From Rhizophagus sp. LPA8_4_AMF (lineage: Eukaryota > Glomeromycota > Glomeromycetes > Glomerales > Glomeraceae): DNA of 33,927 nt. The translations under genes were made by a program, and so were the position numbers. The notes under the pieces were generated by a model. That model had not been told where the DNA came from. It worked only from the letters and a program-made list of their open reading frames with translations, and searched no databases. Of the stretch, positions 22,730 through 32,836 are shown piece after piece. Within the stretch, counting starts at the first letter, position 1. Each line of letters opens with the position of its first letter. The stretch is from contig JADRCO010000430.1 of assembly GCA_021464525.1 (NCBI GenBank), positions 1-33,927 on the forward strand. Direction: 5' to 3'.

Positions 22730-22969
22730 ATAATATAATTATATATTGATTAAGTCAAAAAAGATGTTTATTTGATTTTTTATTAAAAGTTTTTCCATTA
22801 CTATTCTTGTAAAATATTCTATTATTCTTTAAATTCTATAAATTTAAATATTTTATTTTTAGATTTTAAAATTTTTGTAATAAAAATATTTTCAAAAAAT
22901 AATGTTTACTTATTAATAGTACCAATTTTCTTAATATTTGAATTATAAAAAATAAAATTATTTTATTTA

Positions 22970-23153
22970 GGGGAGTTACACATATTATGTAATTATTAAA
23001 GGGGGGAAGGGGAATAATTAAAATCTTAGGTTACACTTAATAAAATCATATGATTTATAAATATTATAATTTGATTGGTTGTTAAATCTAACAGAGTGAG
23101 GAGGGGGGTAAGCTTATATTAAACTAAATATTATGTGATATGTGTAATTCCCC
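22970..23153 (+). mobile_element. MITE-like element, copy 1 of a 184-bp family
   Basis: Ends are GGGGAGTTACACATATTATG on the left and, read in reverse on the right, GGGGAATTACACATATCACA, forming terminal inverted repeats of about 24 bp. The interior has AATTATTAAAGG, TTAAAATCTTA, AATTTGATTGG and TATATTAAACTAAATAT, all found again in the second copy. G-runs stand out strongly from the surroundings. No coding capacity. Flanks are TTATTTA-like on both sides, so a target duplication cannot be fixed. Confidence 0.7.
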
Positions 23154-24207
23154 TTATTTTAATATTTGTAATTTAAATTTTTTATTAAGTATTATTTTAA
23201 ATATTTAAATTTCATCAAAAATAATTGCTATTTAAAATTTTTTAATATATTTACTACTATATGGCATTATATACAGTACTTTTTAACAATAATACTTCTT
23301 TTATATAATATCAGAATACTATTATAATAAGATTCTAAATATCTTTTATTTATATCAATTAAAAAATCACTTTATATTATATCTCAATATATTTTTAAAG
23401 CTAGAAAAATAAAATTATTATCATTAGATTTCTTTCATCAAGATGAATTTAATAGTATAAATTTCATTAATATGGATTATTAATTAATTAAAAAACAGGA
23501 TTTTTTAAAAATATTTCTGAAATAAGCAATTTTTTAAAATTTTATATGATTAATAAGCAAATTTTAATATGACCTATATATAAATTATTTGAATCCTATT
23601 ATATACTATTATTTAACTGTAAATTTTATTAAATTTAATATTTTAGTCTAATTTATCTTTTATATATATAGTACTTTTTTCCTTATATATATTAGTATCT
23701 TTTAGGTAATTTTCAATTTAAATTGGATTTCTTAAATAGTATTAAAGGTACTATATATCATATTAAATATATAATAATATAAATTATTATATATAAGTAT
23801 TAAATTATAATATAAAAGTAAAAAATATATTTGTTTCTATAATTATAAAGTTTTCAAATATATTTTAATAAATTTGTATTAGAAATTAATATTTATTTAT
23901 TAAATACTAATTTTATATAATATGGAATCTTTACAATAGAAAGGGACGAAACTCAAAAAAAAATAAAAAATGAATTAATATAAAATCTGAATAAATTATA
24001 ACATTTGAAACATTTTTGTTATATGAATATAAAATTAATTTTTTTTTGGAATTTCATCTATATATATAATTTTTACTATATATTAGTGAATTTTTTATAG
24101 ATATTAGTTAAATTTCCATTTTTTTTTTAATATAATAATAATAAAATAAAATAATTTTTATATTACATTTATAGTTATTATTTTTTATTTTTATTATAGA
24201 TTTATAA

Positions 24208-24391
24208 GGCAGTGATATATATTACATCATATTTAGTTTAATATAAACTTGCTCTCAACTTCCTTTCCTATTAGATTTAACAGCCAATCAAATTATTATA
24301 TTATAAATCATGTGATTTTATTAAATGTAACATAAGATTTTAACTACTATTCCCTTCCTTCCTTTAATAATTATGTAATAAGCATCATTCC
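24208..24391 (-). mobile_element. MITE-like element, copy 2 of the 184-bp family, inverted
   Basis: Read on the minus strand this repeats copy 1 (22970-23153) along its full length with scattered substitutions. Shared blocks in the same order are AATTATTAAAGG, TTAAAATCTTA, TTAATAAAATCA, ATGATTTATAA, AATTTGATTGG, GTTAAATCTAA and TATATTAAACTAAATAT. Measured from the outer G/C ends both copies are 184 bp. The terminal arms are more diverged here (GGAATGATGC at one end, GGCAGTGATA at the other), so this copy is probably older. Confidence 0.7.
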
Positions 24392-24622
24392 AAATAATAT
24401 TTAAATAAATAAGAACTTTTTTTTAGATTTTTTACTATAATAATTTCTTAAAAAAAATCTTCTTAATAATTAATACAATTAAAACCAAAAAATAAGATTT
24501 ATATTAAATATTTAATATTAAATAAATTTTTTTTTTTAAACTTATTTAAAGCAATAAATTTATTAAAAGTTATTGCAGATATATTAATAAAAATTATTAT
24601 AAATAATATTTAAATAAAGGAA

Positions 24623-24747
24623 ATTGCTAAAATTTACCAATAATAATTATCACCATATCAGCATTATAATGTACTTTTAACTATTTAACCAGAATTATCA
24701 CTAGCTGGCATTGCTAATGACCATTATTACTGGTGATATTTAGCAAT
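24623..24747. mobile_element. MITE-like inverted repeat, 125 bp
   Basis: The left end ATTGCTAAAATTTACCAATA is matched on the opposite strand by ATTGCTAAATATCACCAGTA at the right end, and AATAAT continues in both. The interior has further partly complementary blocks (ATTATCACCATATCAGCATT and nearby), so the piece could form a branched hairpin. No ORF. Confidence 0.55.
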
Positions 24748-24749
24748 AT

Positions 24750-25680
24750 TCTTAATTGTAATTTTTTTTAATTAAAATATAAAAATTTTAAATTAAAATT
24801 TATAATTATTTTTAAAAACAAATTTTTAATTTTTAATTTAAAAAATTATATATCAATTATAAAAATAGAAAATTAAAAGTAATGTAAACTATAAAAAAAA
24901 ATTAATACAGATTATCAAAAAATATAGAAGAAATCTTATTTCTTTTAGAAAGAAATAGTAAAATAATTTAAATGATGCAAATAATTATATCAATTATTTA
25001 ATTATAGGGATTGGATATACCTGATACAGAGTTATTAACAAATTAGTATTAAAGTTTGAAGAAAAAACCTAATGGATAATATAATAGATATTCTTAAAAG
25101 TATTAAAAATAATAATACAGATACTATATAGATATTTGTTAATAGAAATGTTAACATTAATTAAAGAATTTAAGTTGTATAAATAAAGATAAGTTTTGTA
25201 GTAATGGGCAAAAAATGAAGTGCAACTGTATAAGCCATTTTCTAAATTCTTTAAGAACCCTTTTTTGATATACTTCAAAATAGGCTAGCAATTTTTTATA
25301 TTTAGTTCTAGAATCAAATTTTCTATATATATTAATTGTATTTATAGAAATCTAATTTACACAATAATGTTTAAAAATTTTCACAATAATACTTTATGGA
25401 AATTAATCCACAATAATGCTTCAAGCAAAAATTTTCTACTACTATGTATTTGAGAATAAATATTATGATTAGAATCAATAAAAAAAATCGAAATATATGT
25501 AATTAACTATATTGTAAAGAAAAGAGATTAGAGATTAGAAGTAAATTACTCAAATCCACCTTCACATCTTTAAACTCGGTACTTTATACCAGATCATAAT
25601 GGTTGAAATCCTCAATTAAAGCAATACAAGATTCACTTATCTAATTGGTAGGTTTAAGTTGCGTTATTTAGATCTGCTAA
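24750..25680. other. AT-rich spacer, no gene seen
   Basis: Strongly AT-rich sequence with one 69-codon low-complexity minus-strand ORF (25069-25278), which was not accepted. From about 25500 the composition becomes more balanced as it approaches the hAT relic. Confidence 0.5.
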
Positions 25681-25683
25681 AAA

Positions 25684-25791
25684 ATGGGGATAGATGATGA
25701 TAATGATGATGACGAACTTAATCGCTACTTGGCATTCAAAATGACTAGAAAATATTTTATTATTTCAGCTACTTCAAGTGCTTTTTCATGA
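25684..25791 (+). pseudogene. hAT transposase C-terminal (dimerisation domain) relic
   Basis: A 35-codon stretch reads an acidic run, then DDELNRYLAF, then MTRKYFIISATSSAFS. hAT transposases end with a dimerisation domain in which an E-L-x-x-Y-L segment is followed, after about 25 residues, by a helix of the form A-R-D-Y-L-x-I-x-A-T-S-x-x-S-E-R. Both halves are here in the right order, but the segment between them is missing and the following frame is closed. It is therefore an internally deleted remnant. Frame and length alone would not support it; the call rests on the resemblance. Confidence 0.45.
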
Positions 25792-26209
25792 TGCTGGTAG
25801 CCGTGATCGAATCTGTTAAAATCTAAATCTGTTAATGAATTGTCATTCATAAAAAGAAATAGTGAATATTATTATCCATTTATATACATAAATACTTTTT
25901 GATTTTTGATTTTTTAAATTTGGTTAATGATATAAACTAAATTAATTAGCGAATCGAAGAATTATTAAAGCTATATTTTACTTTTACTGATCAGAATTTT
26001 AAGTATATACTCTAAACCATAAATGAATTATAATAATATAATAATAATTGTGTGCAATAATTTGTATTTTATTATTTTAAATAATGCTGGAGTAAGAAAG
26101 TTATTCCACAATAAATAAAATACCACAAACTTGTATTATTGTATGTAGTGTATACAACTTATTATTATAAAAGTATAATCCTATAAAACTCTCCCGCTCA
26201 AAAAATTAA
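25792..26209. other. MAPEG gene 3' flank
   Basis: AT-rich sequence without ORF. It holds the 3' untranslated region of the minus-strand gene that ends at 26210, and possibly further unrecognisable remains of the transposase relic to its left. Confidence 0.4.
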
Positions 26210-26732
26210 TTAACGATGTCTCTTTGCGGCAAGTATATATAAAGAAAAAGATATTCCCATAGAAGCTGCCCAAACCAAACTACGAAAATTGGCTACTTTA
26301 GCTGATTCATTATTAATATAAATAGAATTATAAACAATTCGAGATACAACATAAGAAGTTGATAATGCATTGAGTACGGGTATGGGTACACCAGTCACAT
26401 TAGCGGCAATCTTTTTACCGTAAAAAAAAGAAAGAATAACATTATTTTTTTTTTTAAAAAAAAAAATTGAAAAAAATAATAAATTTGCTTACCACAGCAG
26501 TAGCAAAAACTGGAAAAGTTTCTAAACCATTTTGATGAGCAGCTTCACAACGTTTAGCTTTACGCCATGCCTCTTGGGTCATTTGTCTTTCTGCTTTATT
26601 AACATTTTCTCTTGGATTAATATTATTCCAATTACCTGTTTGTTTTGAAACAAGATATCCTTTATAAAAATATGGATAGTAAGCAACTAATACTGCCGCA
26701 GGAAGAGAGTACAATGAATAATTTACAACCAT
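26210..26732 (-). CDS. MAPEG-family membrane protein (MGST3-like)
   Basis: Integral membrane protein of the family that includes microsomal glutathione S-transferase 3; members act in the ER or outer mitochondrial membrane on glutathione conjugation, lipid peroxides or leukotrienes. Two exons (26732-26493 and 26410-26210) join at phase 0 to give 146 residues, against about 150 for MGST3. A first membrane helix spans residues 5-22. The family motif RCEAAHQNGLETFPVF (61-76) corresponds to the RAHQNxLE..P signature of MGST3. Further helices lie at about 73-88, 92-108 and 122-141, and SRIVYN (103-108) matches the conserved arginine helix. The C-terminus is basic (AKRHR). The 82-base intron has a GTAAGC donor and an AAG acceptor. 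Substrate cannot be deduced. Confidence 0.9.
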
Positions 26733-27340
26733 TTTTTCTTTCTTATAAATTAGTTTTGATGATGGTCAAAAGATGTGGGTGGTAAATTTCAGTTGTAGGG
26801 CTTTTGATATAAGAGATTTTTGTAACACGTGTAATTTATTTTAGTCAAATATGGCAACTTATCAATACGTCATATCTATTTATTTTATAGCGACGTAAAA
26901 ATTACGCAATGAAGGTTTATCCTTCTGATATGAGCCAAGTGATTGTGGAGCTTTAAGCGGAAACTTGGTAAAAAAAAATGATTGTAGCATCGGAAATATT
27001 AATTGAGCCAATAGAAATATGAAGAGCCGTTCTGACGGCAATCGCCCTGGATACATAAAGGACGTTATACTTTCGAGAGAATAATAGTGTAAATTGTGAA
27101 ATTGTGTAAATTTTGATTATATATTTGTGTTCCCTTAAATTGATTGATTGATAAGATTTTTTTAACGTCACTTGAAATAGAATTTTAAAATTATAATTTT
27201 TTTTTGCCAAATAAGAACCTTTCATCATGGTGTAGTTTTAACAAACGTCAACCAGAAACCCTTTAATCAACAACTCGATATTAAACATGTCAGTATTATC
27301 GTGCAACTGTCATCACCATTTGGTAAGTGTTTCCCAATTT
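26733..27340. other. MAPEG gene upstream region
   Basis: Contains the promoter and 5' untranslated region of the minus-strand MAPEG gene. A 91-codon minus-strand ORF (26953-27228) has no recognisable domain and looks like chance. No clear core promoter element was found. Confidence 0.4.
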
Positions 27341-27550
27341 TTACTTTTCAAACAGGAAATTTGCAGCAAAAAAATATCGGGTTTTGTCTGATCTCTTTTT
27401 TTTTGTTAAAGCAGGTCCTTTGCGAGGCATTATAGTATCATGTTTTAGTAACCCTCCTTGAATATTTGTAATCATTTTTACCATACAGTACTTTTCAGTG
27501 ACACCACCCGAACTAATGCCATTTTCAAAGACTTCTTTAACAACAAACAT
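27341..27550 (-). pseudogene. Unrecognised ORF fragment, 69 codons
   Basis: The fragment begins MFVVKEVFENGISSGGVTEK and ends in a basic stretch PRKGPALTKKKRSDKTR. The composition is more protein-like than most short ORFs here, but no domain, splice partner or signal peptide is visible. It sits at the left edge of a zone of broken coding texture, so a gene fragment is more likely than an intact small gene. Confidence 0.2.
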
Positions 27551-27589
27551 GATGAATTCCTCAAATCGTATTTAATTATGAATGACCCG

Positions 27590-29180
27590 TTGCCATCATA
27601 TGGTTCAAAAATACCACTTTAAAACATCTGTACTGCCACCTCTGAGGGTGATCGTCCCTGTCTTCTATTACACAATTTCCCTTGCAGCAGTTTAAGTCAA
27701 CTGATTACTCAGGTTTCAAGCATTCGGTCTGCAATGAGTAAGACAAAAAAATAATTTGAACATCTGTGGGTGCAGAAGATTTTACAAGTTATTGTGCTAT
27801 AATTGGGGACTTTACTACGAAATATTCATGTGATATCGAGGTGATTGAAGGTTACATTTGGAAGAATAATAACCTATCAGATAATTTGAAGATAATCGCG
27901 GATATTATTCGTTGTTTAATAATTTCTTAGTAAACTAGAGAGAAGATCTCTTACCCGAAGAACCCAATCTCAACTTTCCCTTCCACACCAATCCCAACTC
28001 TCACTTCCACATCATCTATCAACGAAGAATTGATTGATCTACCAATAATGAAAATGCAAAGAGCAAATACTTATATTAGATGAATGTATCAATAAATCGC
28101 CAACATTCAATCCATAATGCTGACTCTTGCTACCGGGCCTGTTAGTATATATTCGGAAACTCTTTATAATTATGCTGATGATTGATCTAGTACTTACGTT
28201 TATGCTTACTAATTGCGGAGAATTATCTTTGGAACATCATATTGATACCATATATAATATAACCAAGGTCCTAACGTCTTATCTATTATCTTTGACGATA
28301 AAGCACAATCACTTCATACAGTACTTGAGGAAAGTTTCTCTTATCATCAATTGTTCAGACATTTAAAAAAACCAATGCTATCATTTTCCAATCATCGTGT
28401 TATTCCATGTGACACTGGGTATGGACTTCTTTCCGGGAAATAGAGGGACCCATTGTGAAGAAATCATCATGGGTCAATTAGTTGATGATGTGATATTTCT
28501 GATAGGAAACAGCCTAATTTTGTGTTATCACTGAATATTCTTGATTTGTGCTTCTGTGTAATGTTTGCCTACTATTACTTTGGAGAACTATTTTTATTCA
28601 CTAATTTAAAGCAAATGAAAATAATTGAATATGGTTTTGGATATCTCAGAAGGTAAAGCTATCAATTGATGCTAGCTAAAGCAAACATTTTATGATGAAG
28701 TGATGAAAGTACTTCAAGTATGAAACAAACAGGACTTTGCTGAATGGTCCTTAATTGACTTTGACAGCTGATGCCTTCAAGATATAAATGGCATAAAACA
28801 TAAAATATTTTACAAATTAAGTGAAGGAGATTGTATTTTAGTTGCATATAGTGACGAACCTTTTGTCCTCATGATGCTTACAACTTTTTTTAAAGACAAG
28901 GACTGTTTGATAATCTGAGCTCATATGGCTTTTTATGGGAAAAGTATTTATCTGAGGAATTTGGTAGCAAGCAAATTGATATTAGTAATACGCCAAATCA
29001 CTGGTTTTCCTGATGATTTTAAGGGGGTCATCAAACTTTTCATTCTTATACCACAGGTTGCAAATTTGACTGCAGGTTACATGTTAGATAAATATTTTAG
29101 TGAACCATCTGAGTCATGTTTAAAATTCTATATCTCAGGAAAACTTGGTTTAATTTTCTTTGTTGAGTTTGAATAATCTT
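27590..29180 (+). pseudogene. Decayed coding sequence, many stops, identity unknown
   Basis: Several short plus-strand stretches have plausible protein texture but sit in shifting frames: 27760-27930 (containing IIGDFTTKYSC and IEVIEGYIW), a segment near 28275-28440, one near 28505-28650, and 28925-29176. Base composition is richer in G and C than the deserts. No chain of GT..AG introns joins the pieces. The phrase EVIEGYIW recalls a segment of mitochondrial-plasmid type B DNA polymerases, but nothing nearby confirms that. I regard this as remains of one or more genes. Confidence 0.3.
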
Positions 29181-30150
29181 AGGATTCCAGTTTTCGTTCA
29201 AATTGTAATGCAACATTCAATTAACGTAAATAAAAATGCGCTCAATATGCTTCATTCAAGATGTTTTATATGTATAGAAATGGAAATTAGCATAGGGATT
29301 AAATAAACTTTTTGTTGAGAAAATAACAAACTATGCGAAGTTAGTTCCATTGGTATCTATCCAGTTGATGTGTTCAAAATATTTCATTTAATTGAAGAGA
29401 GGGAAAATCGAGATGATGACAAAAAAAAAAAAAAATCAAAATAAATTACTGCTCTGCAAAAAAAATAATCTATAGTAATTCTTGTAATCTGCTTATGTTA
29501 TTAATCACATTTTATTAATAATAAATTGCTTTCATTATAAACATGAAATGAGAAAATTTTGTTATTACAATACACAATTCGTAATTAATTTAAAATTGAA
29601 TGATTTTTATTAGTATTTCAGATACGTGAAATACAGTAAATGGTAAAGATAGAAAATGTCATGATTTCAAGGAGGGCCTCATTTATCTTTTTTTGCTCCT
29701 ACATTTCCCGAAATTTTATACAGCAAATTTGTTTTTTCGAAATGCTAATAAAATTCATGTCATAAAACTTTATATTATTGAGAAGAGGGATCGCTATAAA
29801 AAAAGGAAAACAACGAATTAGGATATTTAAATTTGGGTTAAATATTATTAGCAATTTGTTCAAAAAATACTAATGGAGGGTTTATGTGCCCACTTATAAA
29901 AAATCTTTAAATTTAAGCGATGTGAAGATGGTGTGAGGTTGATGATACAAAGAAACAAATGTTCATTTATTGGCGAAACTATAATCAATTCTATGAATAT
30001 TTACAGACTCATCTAACACATATTGCTTGAGGAAATAATCGTTATTTATTGGTTGATTATATTAGAAAAAACTTAAACGTAATTCCACCATCTCCATTAG
30101 TTATCCTTACAAGTAGCAAAACCTAAAGTCAATAGAAAACAATAACATTA
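29181..30150. other. Spacer within the decayed zone
   Basis: Mixed composition, no ORF above about 50 codons, no repeats. It is possibly older remains of the flanking relics. Confidence 0.4.
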
Positions 30151-30159
30151 ACGTTTTGA

Positions 30160-30611
30160 TTTGGAAGTACCAACTGTAATATTCTCTCGTTATCATATTT
30201 CTCATTAATTTTATGTGATGACTTACCTTTTCCCCACCGTGAACGAACCTTTGAGGCGCTACAACCTAAAATTTTTATAAAGGCAATATATAATCCTAGG
30301 AGCATAACTCTATCTTGATAAGCTATACAATTATTAAATCCATATTCATGTAATAATTATAGTTCCGTAGGCATTTCACCACCATAACATTTTGACAAGA
30401 TAACTCTCAATTTTCAAACCTCTCCTGATGGATATTCAAAAACATGATTGCGATGGTCATATCTTTTGACATGAATGATTACAATAAATTCTTGAACATT
30501 TTTTATGTTAGGTTTTCTTGTATTTTCTCCATATAAACTACATTTCATTTTTAAATATTCCGAATCTAAAAGGGGCATAGTTTTTCTGACTGACCATGAT
30601 GACGTTATCAC
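30160..30611 (-). pseudogene. Decayed minus-strand coding relic, unknown family
   Basis: A minus-strand ORF from 30611 to 30414 includes HVKRYDHRNHVFEYPSGEV. After a TGA the same frame resumes with KLRVILSKCYGGEMPTEL, then after another stop LLHEYGFNNCIAYQDRVMLL. Protein texture continuing in one frame through stops is the signature of a pseudogene, not chance. I cannot identify the family. Its strand is opposite to the relic at 27590-29180, so at least two decayed genes are implied. Confidence 0.4.
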
Positions 30612-32361
30612 GTAAATTAAGCATGATATGATCTCATTTTGCTGCTTATTTTAAGAAAAAGGATACCTTCACGTTAATTAACCTCCAAAATGCTGTTGTA
30701 TCGATATAACATTCAAATGCAGAAAATAACTATTCCTGAACATTTTTCATTTGCAATTAAAGATAATTTAATTAATAGGAACTTTGTATTAATTATTTGT
30801 TTTTTTTTAGATTTTATTCGTAACAATAATAAATTAAAGTATCTTAGTTTTTATATAATGTTCTCGGTAGAAATTGGGACGGATTTTAGGATTAGCGTAC
30901 CGAAGCTATTTTTTTATATAAACCAGTTGTAAGTTCAGTCATTTTTCGTTAACTTACTGTTTATGAAAGATTTGCTCTAACTGTTATATATACATCATTA
31001 CATCATGATCAGATATTGGTTTGGTTAGGATTGCTTGTGGCGGACGGTTTATTGAGGTGTTCAGTTTACTATATCAAATTCAAAATGTATCCAAGAGTAA
31101 ATACTTATATAGTCAAAACTTGAAAAGCATTCTATTACATGAAAGATGTGATTGTTTGGGATACTTTTGCAGAATTTGAAAGAAAATAGTGAAAAAGAAT
31201 TCGGAGTTATTAAGGTGGAAAATTACATCAATCTTAATAGGAAACTTTTTATTTAATAGACATCACAAGAAAATATCAAATTTTTATATAACTTAGTATA
31301 GTTTTGTTAACAATATTGACAGCACTTTAACTATTACCTTAATAAAAGCAGTAAAATACTTATTACCGAACAAAGAATCTTAAAGTTATTTTATTGTTCT
31401 CTTTTTTAGTCTTTCATTTTTGTTACTTTATTTTTATTGTTTTGGGCTTTAAAAACGTAATATTTTGAATCTTATATTGATCTATAAGACCTAACTAATT
31501 AACCAAATATATATATTTTTTCTAACATAGTCACGTGTAAAACACAAAACACTCAAAAGTATGATCCGACTTGACGGACGAGTTTAAGACTGCTTCTATA
31601 TTAGACCAAGCAAAGAAATAAATCTTTTATTTATTTTTTTTTATCAAAAAAATTCTTTTTTAAAAAAAAAGAACTTACAGATTACATTCATTAAATTATA
31701 TTGAACCTAATATTGCGAAAATTTTTTGATGAAGATAGTTCCAATATAAAAAGCTTTTTTTTTATTAAAAAAAAATCGGGGTTAACCGATTAAGCACAAA
31801 TTTTATCTATAACTGAAGCAAATAGTGTAACAAAAGGAAACAAAAAATTTTTGATTGTCAACAATGTCATGTGCTGAATTGAGATGGATACATTGCGTCA
31901 CTGGACATGTCCCCCGCCTAATCTGATGGTATGATTCCTTGCATATATTTATTCTTATATTGATATACTGTATATCACTATATCAAGAATGACATTTTTA
32001 CCGGACGGTCATCCGGAAGTATTATATAGTCCTTCGTTACACTTCGGACTAATGATTTTCTTTTTTATAAATACAAATATAGAATTTATAGACTATTTAT
32101 AGATGAAGTCACGTAAGTGCCGATCATTAACCGAATGAAAAGTGGTTAAATTAACAAGTTAATTAACAAATTATTTGATATTAAACTAGCCAAAATAGTT
32201 AATCTAAACTAAGCCGATCATTATTTTTATATAATAGCCCAATTTTTTTATTCACTTAATTTTCAATTCGCAATTTTTTTTTTTTTTATTTCCTAAACTC
32301 TATTTATTTTTATTTTTTTCTAAGAGTATACACAACTAAAAAATTAAAAAAAAAATCCAAA
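30612..32361. other. Spacer upstream of the BED/Sel1 locus
   Basis: Mixed to AT-rich sequence. An 80-codon ORF (30690-30932) has no domain. A GC-rich hairpin lies at 32005-32020. GCCGATCATTA occurs twice in direct orientation near 32117 and 32213. The last 100 bases before 32362 are T- and A-tract sequence that probably serves as the promoter of the BED ORF. Confidence 0.4.
32005..32020. repeat. GC-rich hairpin
   Basis: CCGGACGGTCATCCGG folds into a 5-bp stem (CCGGA/TCCGG) with a six-base loop. TAGTCC and GGACTA about 20-45 bases further right form a second, weaker hairpin. Both stand out against the AT-rich surroundings. They may be part of an unrecognised transposon end. The coordinates are by eye. 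Confidence 0.3.
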
Positions 32362-32820
32362 ATGATAAGAAAAGAAAGAAAAAAAGGACCTGTTTGGAAG
32401 CATTTTAACAGTATTAGTGTTGACGATTCTCATCCTCATGTACAATGTATATATTGTTCAAAAGAATTTAAACGAGCCATTCCTGAACGAATGCAAGCAC
32501 ATCTTGACAAAAAATGTCCAAATGCACCTAATAATGCAAAATCAAAATTTGATCAACAGAGTAATTCTACATCAATAATTGACACTGATAACATGAATGA
32601 AGCAATTGTAAAAAAAAGAGGACCTGTTTGGGAAAATTTTAATATAATAGATAAATATGAGGATTCGCATCCTAATGTACGATGTAAATATTGTTCCAAA
32701 GAATTTAAACGAGCTGTTCCTCAACGAATGCAAACTCATATTGAAAAATGTCAAAAAGCTCCGAATAATGTAAAATCAAAATCAAAACAACCTAGACAAC
32801 AAAATACTATAAAAAATTAA
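32362..32820 (+). CDS. Protein with two BED-type zinc fingers
   Basis: 152 residues with two copies of a BED finger about 79 residues apart. Finger 1 has Cys29, Cys32, His47 and Cys52. Finger 2 has Cys108, Cys111, His126 and Cys130. Both share GPVW at the start, SHPxVxCxYCSKEFKRA around the first cysteine pair and P-x-R-M-Q-x-H before the histidine. BED fingers bind DNA in chromatin proteins and in hAT transposases. The two copies, with similar PNNxKSK linkers, arose by internal duplication. The ORF stops in an A-rich run only 16 bases before the start of an open frame that carries hAT-like and Sel1 sequence, so this may be the 5' part of one broken or spliced gene. The start ATG follows an A-tract (CAAAATG). 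Confidence 0.75.
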   Translation: MIRKERKKGPVWKHFNSISVDDSHPHVQCIYCSKEFKRAIPERMQAHLDKKCPNAPNNAKSKFDQQSNSTSIIDTDNMNEAIVKKRGPVWENFNIIDKYEDSHPNVRCKYCSKEFKRAVPQRMQTHIEKCQKAPNNVKSKSKQPRQQNTIKN

Positions 32821-32836
32821 TAATATTAATGATTAT

